The position numbers and the translations under genes were made by a program. From contig JBKECY010000028.1 in assembly GCA_047975025.1 (NCBI GenBank), positions 1 through 20,008 of the forward strand: DNA of 20,008 bases. The letters run 5' to 3'. Below, in pieces: positions 7,052 through 14,231 of this stretch. The stretch is from JBKECY01 sp047975025 (GTDB lineage: Bacteria; Bacillota; Clostridia; Lachnospirales; Lachnospiraceae). The notes below the pieces were generated by a model. The model was given only the letters and a program-made list of their open reading frames with translations. It was not told the origin of the DNA and made no database searches. Each line of letters starts with the position of its first letter. Positions within the stretch are counted from its first letter, which is position 1.

Positions 7052-7699
7052 ATGATTGATTTTACAGTGTTAGCGCAGGCGATGGGAGAGTTGGATGAAG
7101 ACGTGATGGTAGAGATTCTGACGCAGGTAATGGAAGACGGAGGTGCACAGGCACAAGAGGCCTTGGATGCCTGCCAGAAGGGGATGGATATTGTCGGGGA
7201 ATTGTTCGAGGACGGAGAGTATTTTGTCGGCGACCTGATTTATGCCGGCGAATTAATGACGCAGGCAGTCGATATTCTTAAAAGTGCATTGGTAGCAGAG
7301 GATGGAAGCGACGGCAAGAAAACGAAGATGCTGCTTTGTACCGTCAAGGATGATTTGCATGATATAGGTAAGAATATTGTGCGTTCGATGTTAGAAGCTG
7401 CAGGATTTGAAGTTTTGGATCTCGGAATCGATGTACCGGCACAGGAGATTGTGGAAACTGCTAAAAAGGAAGACATTCATATTATTGGTCTGTCCGGGGT
7501 TCTGACATTGGCGATTGATTCCATGAAAGAAACAATCGACGCGTTTAGTGAGGCGGGAATGAGAAATCAGGTTAAGGTAGTGATAGGAGGGGCGCCGGTG
7601 AATGCGGAAGTCTGTGTGCAGACAGGAGCGGATGCATGGGCGAGCAGTCCTCAGACAACAATTAATTATTGTAAGGAATGGGAGAAGGAATTAGTGTAA
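7052..7699 (+). CDS. Corrinoid methyl-carrier protein (second paralogue, MttC/MtgC-like)
   Basis: The 215-residue protein has a helical cap (about 1-85, with LFEDGEYFVGDLIYAGELM) and a B12-binding domain with D101-L-H103-D-I-G106. His103 is the predicted base-off/His-on cobalt ligand. Later SGVLTLAID and VIGGAP line the nucleotide-loop pocket. It closely resembles the minus-strand corrinoid protein in layout but differs in many positions. A strong ribosome binding site (AGGAGGG) precedes the ATG. It lies between the pterin enzyme and the transporter plus MttB-like genes, so it is the likely methyl shuttle between the MttB-family enzyme and the pterin-dependent enzyme. Acts in the cytoplasm. 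Confidence 0.92.
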   Translation: MIDFTVLAQAMGELDEDVMVEILTQVMEDGGAQAQEALDACQKGMDIVGELFEDGEYFVGDLIYAGELMTQAVDILKSALVAEDGSDGKKTKMLLCTVKDDLHDIGKNIVRSMLEAAGFEVLDLGIDVPAQEIVETAKKEDIHIIGLSGVLTLAIDSMKETIDAFSEAGMRNQVKVVIGGAPVNAEVCVQTGADAWASSPQTTINYCKEWEKELV

Positions 7700-7727
7700 A
7701 CACAAGGATGTGTTGAAGGAGGGTTTT

Positions 7728-8993
7728 ATGGGTAAAGGATTACAATCTGCTAAAACAATTAGCACATTTACCAAATGGATGGTGGTTGCCATCATTAGTT
7801 CAGGAGCCTACGTTGTGTATCTGACGTATCTCGCAAGATATTCTTTTTATGATCAGGTGATTGACGGACTGAAGATAACCAATTCACAGCTGGGCGTGCT
7901 GTATGGACTGTATGGAACTACGGCGACGATAGCCTATTTCCCGGGTGGAGTACTGGCTGATAAGATCAGAGTGAAGTATCTGGCAGCGTTAGGATTTGCC
8001 ATGAGCGCTATTCTTACATTTTGGTATTCTACGGTTCCAAGTTACAATGAATTGAAAGTGATTTTCCTGTTGTTCGGTTTGTGTACAACCCTTATCTTCT
8101 GGGGAATTCGTTATAAGGCCATTCGACTTGTCAGTACAGAGGAAAATTATTCTACTACAATCGGCTTTTCTTATGGTATAGTAGGTGTAGTAGGATTGGT
8201 AGTCAGTTTTGTATCCATCGGAATTTTTGGATTGTTTTCAGATCCGACGCAGGGATTTCAGACGGTTCTGATGTTCTATGCGGCGATTAATGCGATTTTT
8301 GCGGTACTTTCCTTTATCTTCATCCCTAAGTTCGAAGATGAGTTTGCGGGAGAACGCAAGAAATTCAACCTTAACGAGGTGGCACAGGCAATCAAGCATC
8401 CGGGCGTATGGCTTACAACATTATGTATGTTCTTTATTTACACTGTATACACCTCACTTGCGTATACGGTATCGTTCTTGACTGCGATCGGGGCGGCTGC
8501 CGCCATTGCTTCTGTGGTAGGCACCATCAGAACTTACGGAACCAGCTTGTTCTCCTCGCCGATTATCGGGGGGATTTCCCAGAAAAAGACTCCGTCCAAG
8601 ACGATTGTTGTCTGCATGGCAATTACCGGGGGATGTCTGGGAATCATGGCATTTGCACCAAAGACACCAGGCTTTATTATTCCGTCAGTGATTGCAATTA
8701 TAGTTTTGTCTTTCTTCTTAAATGGTGCGTATGGTGTAACCTCTTCCATGATGACAGAAACCAAAGTGCCCGCAGCGATTTTTGGCTCGGCCTCCGGAAT
8801 ACTTTCTGTGATTGGATTCGTTCCGGATATGTTCGTATCACCAATTGCAGGAAAATGGCTGGACACTTATAGTACGGAAGGTGCTTACACGCGAATTTTT
8901 GCAGTACTTGCAGTGAGTGCAGTCTGTGCGTTGCTCTGTGCGCTGCTGGTCAGAGTATATAAGAAGAAACAGGAGAATAAGCAAACAGCGTAA
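7728..8993 (+). CDS. MFS transporter, probably for the methylated amine substrate or product
   Basis: The product is a 421-residue, very hydrophobic protein with about 12 predicted membrane helices in two halves. The halves are separated by a charged cytoplasmic loop (about residues 205-225, FEDEFAGERKKFNLNEVAQA). The loop after helix 2 contains GGVLADKIRVKYLAA, the MFS signature G-x3-D-x-(R/K). The open frame extends upstream to a GTG at 7710, but the AAGGAGGG at 7717-7723 fits the ATG at 7728, which I chose. It sits between the corrinoid gene and the MttB-family gene, so uptake of the betaine-like substrate or export of the demethylated product is likely. The sequence does not reveal the substrate. 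It shares an operon with a second, ABC-type importer. Confidence 0.85.
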   Translation: MGKGLQSAKTISTFTKWMVVAIISSGAYVVYLTYLARYSFYDQVIDGLKITNSQLGVLYGLYGTTATIAYFPGGVLADKIRVKYLAALGFAMSAILTFWYSTVPSYNELKVIFLLFGLCTTLIFWGIRYKAIRLVSTEENYSTTIGFSYGIVGVVGLVVSFVSIGIFGLFSDPTQGFQTVLMFYAAINAIFAVLSFIFIPKFEDEFAGERKKFNLNEVAQAIKHPGVWLTTLCMFFIYTVYTSLAYTVSFLTAIGAAAAIASVVGTIRTYGTSLFSSPIIGGISQKKTPSKTIVVCMAITGGCLGIMAFAPKTPGFIIPSVIAIIVLSFFLNGAYGVTSSMMTETKVPAAIFGSASGILSVIGFVPDMFVSPIAGKWLDTYSTEGAYTRIFAVLAVSAVCALLCALLVRVYKKKQENKQTA

Positions 8994-9025
8994 GACAGAT
9001 ATTTTAGAAATATAGGAGAAGAGCT

Positions 9026-10426
9026 ATGGAATTAGAAAAGATTTTTTTTACACAGGAGGATGCGGACTTTGTCCACGAGCAGTCCTTGAAGGTGCTTTCT
9101 GAGACCGGATGTGTTTTTGATGATGAGAAAGCGCTTGCTATTTTCAGAAAGCATGGAGCCAGGGTTGACGGAGCGACTGTCTACTTTACAAAGGAATTGA
9201 TTGAGCAGGCACTTTCGACAGTGGTAGATTCCTTTGAAATTTACCGGCCGGACGGAACCTTGTATTCTATGGGACGCGGCAGCAAGACGATGTGTACCTC
9301 AGGCAGTCCGCCGTATATTCTGGACAACGACAAGTTTCGCTTTGCGGTGATGGATGACTATATTGATATCTGCAAGCTGGTACAGACAAGTGATTGTCTG
9401 GATATGGCGCATCTGAATTTGTGCGATGTATACGATATCGACCGTAATGAACGTGCCTATCATATGATGGCTGCCTTGTTAAAATACACGACCCTGCCGA
9501 TTTCGATTACATCTCTTATGACGGCTAAGGAGGATACCGGAGTTATCGCCGGGAATCTGATTGATATGGTGTCACAGTTTAGCGGTATCCAAAAAGGGCA
9601 TGTGCTGATTGGCTGTGTGAGTCCGATCTCACCGCTTGCCTATATCAAAGAAGCGTTGGATGCACTCTATGTATATTGTGAGCGCAACCAGCCGATTCAG
9701 CTGGCGACCTGCTCGCTTCCGGTATTGACAAGTCAGGCTTCACTGCTGGGAACCGTAATTCAAAATAATGCGGAACTGCTGGCGGCAATTACCTTGATTC
9801 AGTTCATAAAGCCGGGGCTTCCGGTATTCTACGGAAATACATCAACTTCGACGAATCTTAGAAAAGTGTCCATGTCGTTAGGTTCAAGTGAGACGGCGCT
9901 CATATCGCTGGCTACGGCGAAGATGGCAAAATACTATCATATGCCGTTTAGGACATCGGGAGCATTGAACGATGCGGTAGATATTGATTATCAGGCAGGG
10001 GTGGAATCCACGCTGAACCTGATGTGCGGTGTGTTAAGCGATGTGGATCTGGTATACTTTGCGGCAGGTATGCTGAGCGGATTTAACGTTACTTCCCTGG
10101 AAAAATACGTAGTGGACGAGCAGACGATTAAACTGCTGAAACGCCTCCACACAGGGATGGCTATTGACAGGACCAAAGATTATACAGCCGAAATCAATAA
10201 AGTAGGACCCAGAGGCAGCTTCTTGAAAGGCAGGACGCCGAAGGAATATCGTGCAGAGCATTTTATTCCTGACATTTTTGTAAAACAGGATTACAAATCT
10301 TGGGAAACGGAAGGAAGCGTTAGTATAAAGGAAAAAGCAGCAGAGGTAGTGGCACATCGCCTTGAGAGCTATCAGGCACCAGATATTTCAGCAGAGCAGC
10401 TGGCAAGTATTGATAAGTACCTGTAA
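9026..10426 (+). CDS. Non-pyrrolysine MttB-family quaternary amine:corrinoid methyltransferase
   Basis: The 466-residue protein matches the trimethylamine methyltransferase (MttB) superfamily over its full length. Motifs include CTSGSPPYILD (about 91-101), a TTLPISITSL segment, PVFYGNTSTSTNLR (about 269-282) and GALNDAVDIDYQAG (about 311-324), followed by LVYFAAGMLSGFNVTSLEK. There is no in-frame TAG and the gene ends with TAA. In true MttB a pyrrolysine lies in the segment equivalent to NDAVDIDYQ; here ordinary residues occupy it. Characterised non-Pyl relatives demethylate quaternary amines: MtgB glycine betaine, MtpB proline betaine, MtcB carnitine, MtyB gamma-butyrobetaine. The adjacent OpuC-type importer supports a betaine-like substrate, but which one cannot be told from sequence alone. 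The RBS is AGGAGAAG. Confidence 0.92.
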   Translation: MELEKIFFTQEDADFVHEQSLKVLSETGCVFDDEKALAIFRKHGARVDGATVYFTKELIEQALSTVVDSFEIYRPDGTLYSMGRGSKTMCTSGSPPYILDNDKFRFAVMDDYIDICKLVQTSDCLDMAHLNLCDVYDIDRNERAYHMMAALLKYTTLPISITSLMTAKEDTGVIAGNLIDMVSQFSGIQKGHVLIGCVSPISPLAYIKEALDALYVYCERNQPIQLATCSLPVLTSQASLLGTVIQNNAELLAAITLIQFIKPGLPVFYGNTSTSTNLRKVSMSLGSSETALISLATAKMAKYYHMPFRTSGALNDAVDIDYQAGVESTLNLMCGVLSDVDLVYFAAGMLSGFNVTSLEKYVVDEQTIKLLKRLHTGMAIDRTKDYTAEINKVGPRGSFLKGRTPKEYRAEHFIPDIFVKQDYKSWETEGSVSIKEKAAEVVAHRLESYQAPDISAEQLASIDKYL

Positions 10427-10431
10427 TGGAG

Positions 10432-10463
10432 ATGACGGCAACCAATCTGGGGTGCCGTCATTT
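10432..10463 (+). terminator. Stem-loop with poor T tract between the MttB-like gene and the ABC genes
   Basis: ATGACGGCA (10432-10440) pairs perfectly with TGCCGTCAT (10453-10461) around a 12-nt loop. Only TTT follows. It could be a leaky terminator or an mRNA-stabilising hairpin that sets different levels for the enzyme and transporter parts of one operon. No separate promoter for the ABC genes is obvious. Confidence 0.5.
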
Positions 10464-10501
10464 GGTATGTGACAGGATAGTGGATTTATGCGGAGAACAG
10501 G

Positions 10502-11452
10502 ATGATTGAATACAAACATGTGAAAAAATATTTTGGAGAACAGCTGATTATCCAAGATATCAGCCTTACGGTACAAGAAGGGGAATTTGTTGTGATTATT
10601 GGACCCTCCGGCTGTGGCAAGACAACTACGATTAAGATGCTGAACCGTTTGCTGGATGCGTCAGAGGGAGAAATACGAATCAATGGCATTGACAATAAGT
10701 CCATGGATCTGATACAGCTTCGAACCGGGATTGGATATGTCATTCAGCAAATCGCATTATTTCCCAATATGACTGTTGAAGAAAATATTTCTGTGGTGCC
10801 CAAAATCATGAAGTGGAGCAGGGAGAAGACCGAAGCAAGGGTGCGGGAGCTGATGAAAATGGTGGATATGCCCTATGAGCAGTATGCGAAGAAATATCCG
10901 CGTCAGCTCTCCGGAGGCCAGCAGCAGCGAATCGGTGTGCTGCGGGCGATGGCGGTCAACCCACCGATCATTATCATGGATGAGCCGTTCGGCGCTCTGG
11001 ACCCTATTACGAGAGAAATCCTGCAAAATGAAGTCAAAAAAATCCAAGAAGAGCTGAAGATCACGATTATATTCATCACACATGATATGCATGAAGCCAT
11101 GAAACTGGCAGACAGAATCATATTCATGGACCGGGGGCAGATACTGCAGGATGCCGCACCGGCAGATATGCTGCAAAATCCCGCCAATGAAACGGTCGCA
11201 AGATTCATCCGGCTGCAGGAGGTTGTACCAAGCGATACACAGAAAACGGCGGCATCACTTATGCAGCCCGTAAGCCAAGCCATAGAGACAGAAGGTGCTG
11301 TGGTGGTGCAGGAGTCCGATCTGCTGGAAAGTATCGGACTGAAATATAATGTGACAGGTGCCAGGAAAATTTATGTACAGAACTCCTCGAATACGATTGT
11401 AGGTGAGATTACGCTGGAGAGTCTGATTCTAAATTCTGTAAAGCAGGTGTAA
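10502..11452 (+). CDS. opuCA: OpuCA/ProV-like quaternary amine ABC transporter ATP-binding protein
   Basis: This 316-residue ATPase has Walker A GPSGCGKTT (34-42), a Q-loop in YVIQQIALFPNM, the ABC signature LSGGQQQR, Walker B IIIMDEPFGALD, and the switch His in IFITHDMHEAM. It would energise import of betaines or similar compatible solutes, paired with the two permeases and lipoprotein that follow. After the ATPase domain, the C-terminal ~75 residues contain room for only one CBS-like repeat (VVVQESDLLESIGLKYN to the end), whereas OpuA/OpuC ATPases usually carry a tandem CBS pair that senses ionic strength or cyclic di-AMP. This suggests substrate uptake for catabolism rather than osmotic control; that is inference. 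The start is an ATG with GGAG upstream. The downstream gene begins 2 nt after the stop. Confidence 0.9.
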   Translation: MIEYKHVKKYFGEQLIIQDISLTVQEGEFVVIIGPSGCGKTTTIKMLNRLLDASEGEIRINGIDNKSMDLIQLRTGIGYVIQQIALFPNMTVEENISVVPKIMKWSREKTEARVRELMKMVDMPYEQYAKKYPRQLSGGQQQRIGVLRAMAVNPPIIIMDEPFGALDPITREILQNEVKKIQEELKITIIFITHDMHEAMKLADRIIFMDRGQILQDAAPADMLQNPANETVARFIRLQEVVPSDTQKTAASLMQPVSQAIETEGAVVVQESDLLESIGLKYNVTGARKIYVQNSSNTIVGEITLESLILNSVKQV

Positions 11453-11453
11453 G

Positions 11454-12086
11454 ATGCAGGAGTTTATGAAGCAATACGCAGAAAAGCTGTTGACGGCGAT
11501 TGCCGAACATATAGGATATGTCGTGGTAAGTGTTGGCGCAGCGGTTATCGTTGGGCTGCTTCTGGCGGCACTTTTATCACGGATTCCCAAAGCTGCCCGT
11601 TATATCATTCCTGTCATCAGTGTATTCCAGACGATTCCGGGAATTGTATTTATCGGTGTACTGATGTTCCGCTTCGGAATGACACAGTTGACCGTTGTAC
11701 TGGCCTTAAGTGTCTATGCGGTATTTCCCATATTGAAAAACAGTTATCAGGGATTGCTTGCGGTGGAACCGAATATGCTGGAAGTGGCGCGCGGGTGCGG
11801 CATGAATCCCAGACAAATTTTTTTCAGGGTAGAGATACCGCTTGCCATGCCAATGATTTTTTCGGGCATCCGCATGTCATTGATTTATACGGTGAGCTGG
11901 GCGATTCTGGCCGCCATGATCGGACAGGGGGGACTCGGTGAATTTATATTCAGAGGGATTGATGCCAATGTCAAAGAATACATTGTGATTGGATCGATTC
12001 CGATTGCCATCCTGGCGGTGCTGTTTCGCTTGCTGATTGATTTACTGGAGAAGAAAGTAGTTTCGAAAGGAATGCAGGGAGAATAA
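11454..12086 (+). CDS. opuCB: OpuCB-like quaternary amine ABC transporter permease
   Basis: The 210-residue product has about five to six membrane helices. Its inner-membrane coupling segment (VEPNMLEVARGCGMNPRQIF, then FRVEIPLAMPMIFSGIR) is the EAA-type loop that contacts the ATPase. An SVFQTIPGI helix, typical of betaine permeases of this family, lies near residue 65. It lies 1 nt after the ATPase stop and directly abuts the second permease, so the set is translated from one mRNA. It forms half of a heterodimeric channel; the partner is the next gene. Confidence 0.9.
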   Translation: MQEFMKQYAEKLLTAIAEHIGYVVVSVGAAVIVGLLLAALLSRIPKAARYIIPVISVFQTIPGIVFIGVLMFRFGMTQLTVVLALSVYAVFPILKNSYQGLLAVEPNMLEVARGCGMNPRQIFFRVEIPLAMPMIFSGIRMSLIYTVSWAILAAMIGQGGLGEFIFRGIDANVKEYIVIGSIPIAILAVLFRLLIDLLEKKVVSKGMQGE

Positions 12087-12677
12087 ATGAGTGTTGGACA
12101 GGTACTTGAACATCTATATCTGGTAGTGCTATCCTGCAGTATTGTGATTGCAGTGGGTATCCCCCTGGGCATTCTTACATATTACCATGCCGGGCTTGGG
12201 AAAGTCATACTGACAGTCGTCGATCTGATCCAGACTGTGCCGGTACTGGCAGTGATGGGACTGCTCATGGCAGTCTTTGGAGCCAACTCGGTTACAGTCA
12301 TCGCTGCGATGGTGCTGTATTTACTGCTGCCGGTTGTCCGTAATACCAATACGGGGCTGCATAATGTGAATCCGCTGATTAGAGAAACAGCAGATGCCAT
12401 GGGAATGGGAGGTTTTAGAAAGCTTAGAAAAGTGGAGTTTCCTCTGGCCTTTCCCTTTATCCTGATGGGAATCCGTATTACAGTCGTAAATGCCGTTGGC
12501 GTAGCAGTCTTTGGAAACTTTGTCGGGGGCGGGGGGCTAGGCAGCATTTTGTACCGCGGAATTCGTATACAGAATATGCAGCTTATTATAGAAGGAACCT
12601 TGGCATTGGTCGCAATTTCTCTGTGCTTTGACTATCTTCTGGGATTTTGCGAGAAGAAGATACGGAGGTTTATATGA
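12087..12677 (+). CDS. opuCD: OpuCD-like quaternary amine ABC transporter permease
   Basis: The 196-residue permease begins immediately after the TAA of the first permease. It has similar topology: a LIQTVPVLAVMGLL helix near residue 47, and the coupling loop VNPLIRETADAMGMGGFRKL followed by RKVEFPLAFPFILMGIR. The conserved VGGGGLGSILYRGI segment follows near residue 150. It ends in an ATGA overlap with the substrate-binding protein gene, so it is translationally coupled to it. The gene order ATPase-permease-permease-binding protein differs from the classical Bacillus opuC order (ATPase-permease-binding protein-permease). Confidence 0.9.
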   Translation: MSVGQVLEHLYLVVLSCSIVIAVGIPLGILTYYHAGLGKVILTVVDLIQTVPVLAVMGLLMAVFGANSVTVIAAMVLYLLLPVVRNTNTGLHNVNPLIRETADAMGMGGFRKLRKVEFPLAFPFILMGIRITVVNAVGVAVFGNFVGGGGLGSILYRGIRIQNMQLIIEGTLALVAISLCFDYLLGFCEKKIRRFI

Positions 12678-13588
12678 AAAAAAGAAAAATACGGGCATTG
12701 CTTCTTGTTTTTTGCCTGCTGCAGCTTGGTGCAGTCACAGGCTGTACGAGAACACAGCAGCAGGATACGGTGACGATTATTGACGGAGACTTTGCGGAGA
12801 TGAAGTTCTTTACTCAGATTGCCAGAATCTTGGTAGAAGAGCAGACCTCTTTGAAGGTAAAAGTACAGGATTCCATGGCCAGTGGTCTGGCATTTGAGCA
12901 GATCAAAGCAGGTAAAATGGATATTTATATGTCGTATGACGGTTCACTTCTGGCGGCCTATCTGGGAAAGGACCCGGCAGATGTACCTGAGGGAATGACA
13001 CTGTATGAATATGCCAATCAGTTGGGGCAGGAAACGGCTAATGTGATGCTGACGCCTAAGCTGGGCCAGGAAAATACGTATGTTGTCGCCGTGAATCCGA
13101 ACGTGGCAAAGACCTGGGATTTACAGAAAATCAGCGATTTAAAAGACTGTGCATCTTCGCTGGTATTCGCGGCCGAGCATGAATTTTTTGATAAAGGCTC
13201 CACACATTATGATGCATTTGCAGATTTTTATGGACTGTCCTTTAAAGAGGCAACAACGATTGACAGGGGGCTTAAGTACGCGGGCATGAGTTCGGGAAAT
13301 ATGGATGCCACAGTGGTATATTCCACAGATGGACTGAATCGCAAGTTCGGTCTGGTAACACTTGTAGATGATCAGGGATTTTTCCCTGAGTATAACGGAG
13401 CCTATCTGATACGAGCCGATTTATATGACGACTACCCGGAGCTTGAAAAAATATTTACTTCTTTGGAAGGTGTATTTTCTGACGAGATTTGTACAAATAT
13501 GAATTATCTGATTGATGTGGAAAACCAAGATCCTTACGATGTTGCCCATGATTTTCTGGAGGAAAATGGCTTTTTGACAGAGCGCTGA
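12674..13588 (+). CDS. opuCC: OpuCC/OpuAC-like quaternary amine-binding lipoprotein
   Basis: The 304-residue product starts with a basic N-terminus and a hydrophobic stretch ending in the lipobox VTGC. Cys24 would be lipidated, anchoring the protein outside the membrane. The mature part has the type of fold seen in glycine betaine/choline-binding proteins (TVTIIDGDFAEMKFFTQIAR, then KVQDSMASGLAFEQIKAGKM, IYMSYDGSLLAAYLGKD and DATVVYSTDGLNRKF). The ligand is probably a betaine or another quaternary amine, held by cation-pi contacts. I cannot assign the aromatic cage residues without a structural alignment. The ATG at 12674 overlaps the upstream stop as ATGA and follows ACGGAGGT, so the upstream in-frame TTG at 12647 is not the start. 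It is the last gene of the operon; no clear terminator follows. Confidence 0.9.
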   Translation: MKKRKIRALLLVFCLLQLGAVTGCTRTQQQDTVTIIDGDFAEMKFFTQIARILVEEQTSLKVKVQDSMASGLAFEQIKAGKMDIYMSYDGSLLAAYLGKDPADVPEGMTLYEYANQLGQETANVMLTPKLGQENTYVVAVNPNVAKTWDLQKISDLKDCASSLVFAAEHEFFDKGSTHYDAFADFYGLSFKEATTIDRGLKYAGMSSGNMDATVVYSTDGLNRKFGLVTLVDDQGFFPEYNGAYLIRADLYDDYPELEKIFTSLEGVFSDEICTNMNYLIDVENQDPYDVAHDFLEENGFLTER

Positions 13589-13621
13589 TTGCCTGCAATT
13601 TCGTTCTGTACATAATTTGTT

Positions 13622-13650
13622 TTGACCTGTGACACAAAAAGTTGTACAAT
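13622..13650 (+). promoter_or_regulatory. Promoter for the DUF6465-like gene
   Basis: TTGACC (13622-13627), a 17-nt spacer and TACAAT (13645-13650) form a good sigma-A-type promoter 55 nt upstream of the start codon. It shows that the following gene is a separate unit from the transporter operon. Confidence 0.75.
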
Positions 13651-13705
13651 ATAGAAGATATCTGTGATTGATTCAATATTTTGTGTACATTACAGGAGGA
13701 AAGTT

Positions 13706-14131
13706 ATGGCAAGAAGGACAACGAAAAAAGCAGAGGTAAAACCAGCAGTTGAAACAAAAGAAGTTCAGGTAAAAGAAAGTGTCAAACAGACAGAAGTCAA
13801 ACCTGCGCAAAAGGCAATTGAAACCCGCAAAGATTCTACCAAAGCACTCGAGACCCGAGCCGGCGTACTAAAAGATGCCGACACCAAGAAGCCAGCAAGA
13901 AAGAGGACTGTCACAAGAAAGAAAGCAGAAGTCAAAACAGAGATGTATTTTCAGTTTTCAGGTAAAGAGTATACACAAAAAGAACTCTTTCAAAAAGTCA
14001 AAGATATCTGGACAAAAGAACTAAAAAACAAGGTAGCAGATTTAAAGGAAGTTAATGTTTACGTAAAAGCCGAGGAGCATGCGGCATATTATGTAATTAA
14101 CGGAGAAACGACTGGAAAAATTGAACTCTAA
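13706..14131 (+). CDS. DUF6465-like small basic protein
   Basis: The 141-residue protein has a low-complexity N-terminal half (about 1-78) rich in Lys, Thr, Glu, Ala and Arg with KKAEV/KPA-type repeats. A compact C-terminal domain follows (about 79-141: EMYFQFSGKEYTQKELFQKV, DLKEVNVYVKAEEHAAYYV and NGETTGKIEL). The ending matches the DUF6465 family common in Clostridia, whose function is unknown. The basic, disordered N-terminus resembles histone-H1-like or nucleic acid-binding tails, but this is only an impression. The AGGAGG at 13694-13699 sets the ATG at 13706; the open frame upstream has no RBS. The gene has its own promoter and terminator and probably has no link to methyl metabolism or nitrogen fixation. 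Confidence 0.8.
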   Translation: MARRTTKKAEVKPAVETKEVQVKESVKQTEVKPAQKAIETRKDSTKALETRAGVLKDADTKKPARKRTVTRKKAEVKTEMYFQFSGKEYTQKELFQKVKDIWTKELKNKVADLKEVNVYVKAEEHAAYYVINGETTGKIEL

Positions 14132-14139
14132 CATAAATG

Positions 14140-14172
14140 AACCGACAAAGCAGTCAGCTTGTCGGTTTTTCT
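14140..14172 (+). terminator. Intrinsic terminator of the DUF6465-like gene
   Basis: AACCGACAA (14140-14148) pairs with TTGTCGGTT (14159-14167) around a 10-nt loop and is followed by a T tract. Confidence 0.88.
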
Positions 14173-14231
14173 CTGCCTTTTTACCGGTCAGACAGAAAGT
14201 CAATGCAGATTAGAATGATAAGGAGAAAATT

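Noticed and set aside
8408..8872. 154-codon plus-strand open frame within the MFS gene
   Set aside because: It is a different frame of a clear membrane transporter, Cys-rich and without a known motif or RBS.
9026..10426. Possible pyrrolysine-encoding (TAG) methyltransferase
   Set aside because: The reading frame has no in-frame TAG and ends in TAA, so it is a non-Pyl member.
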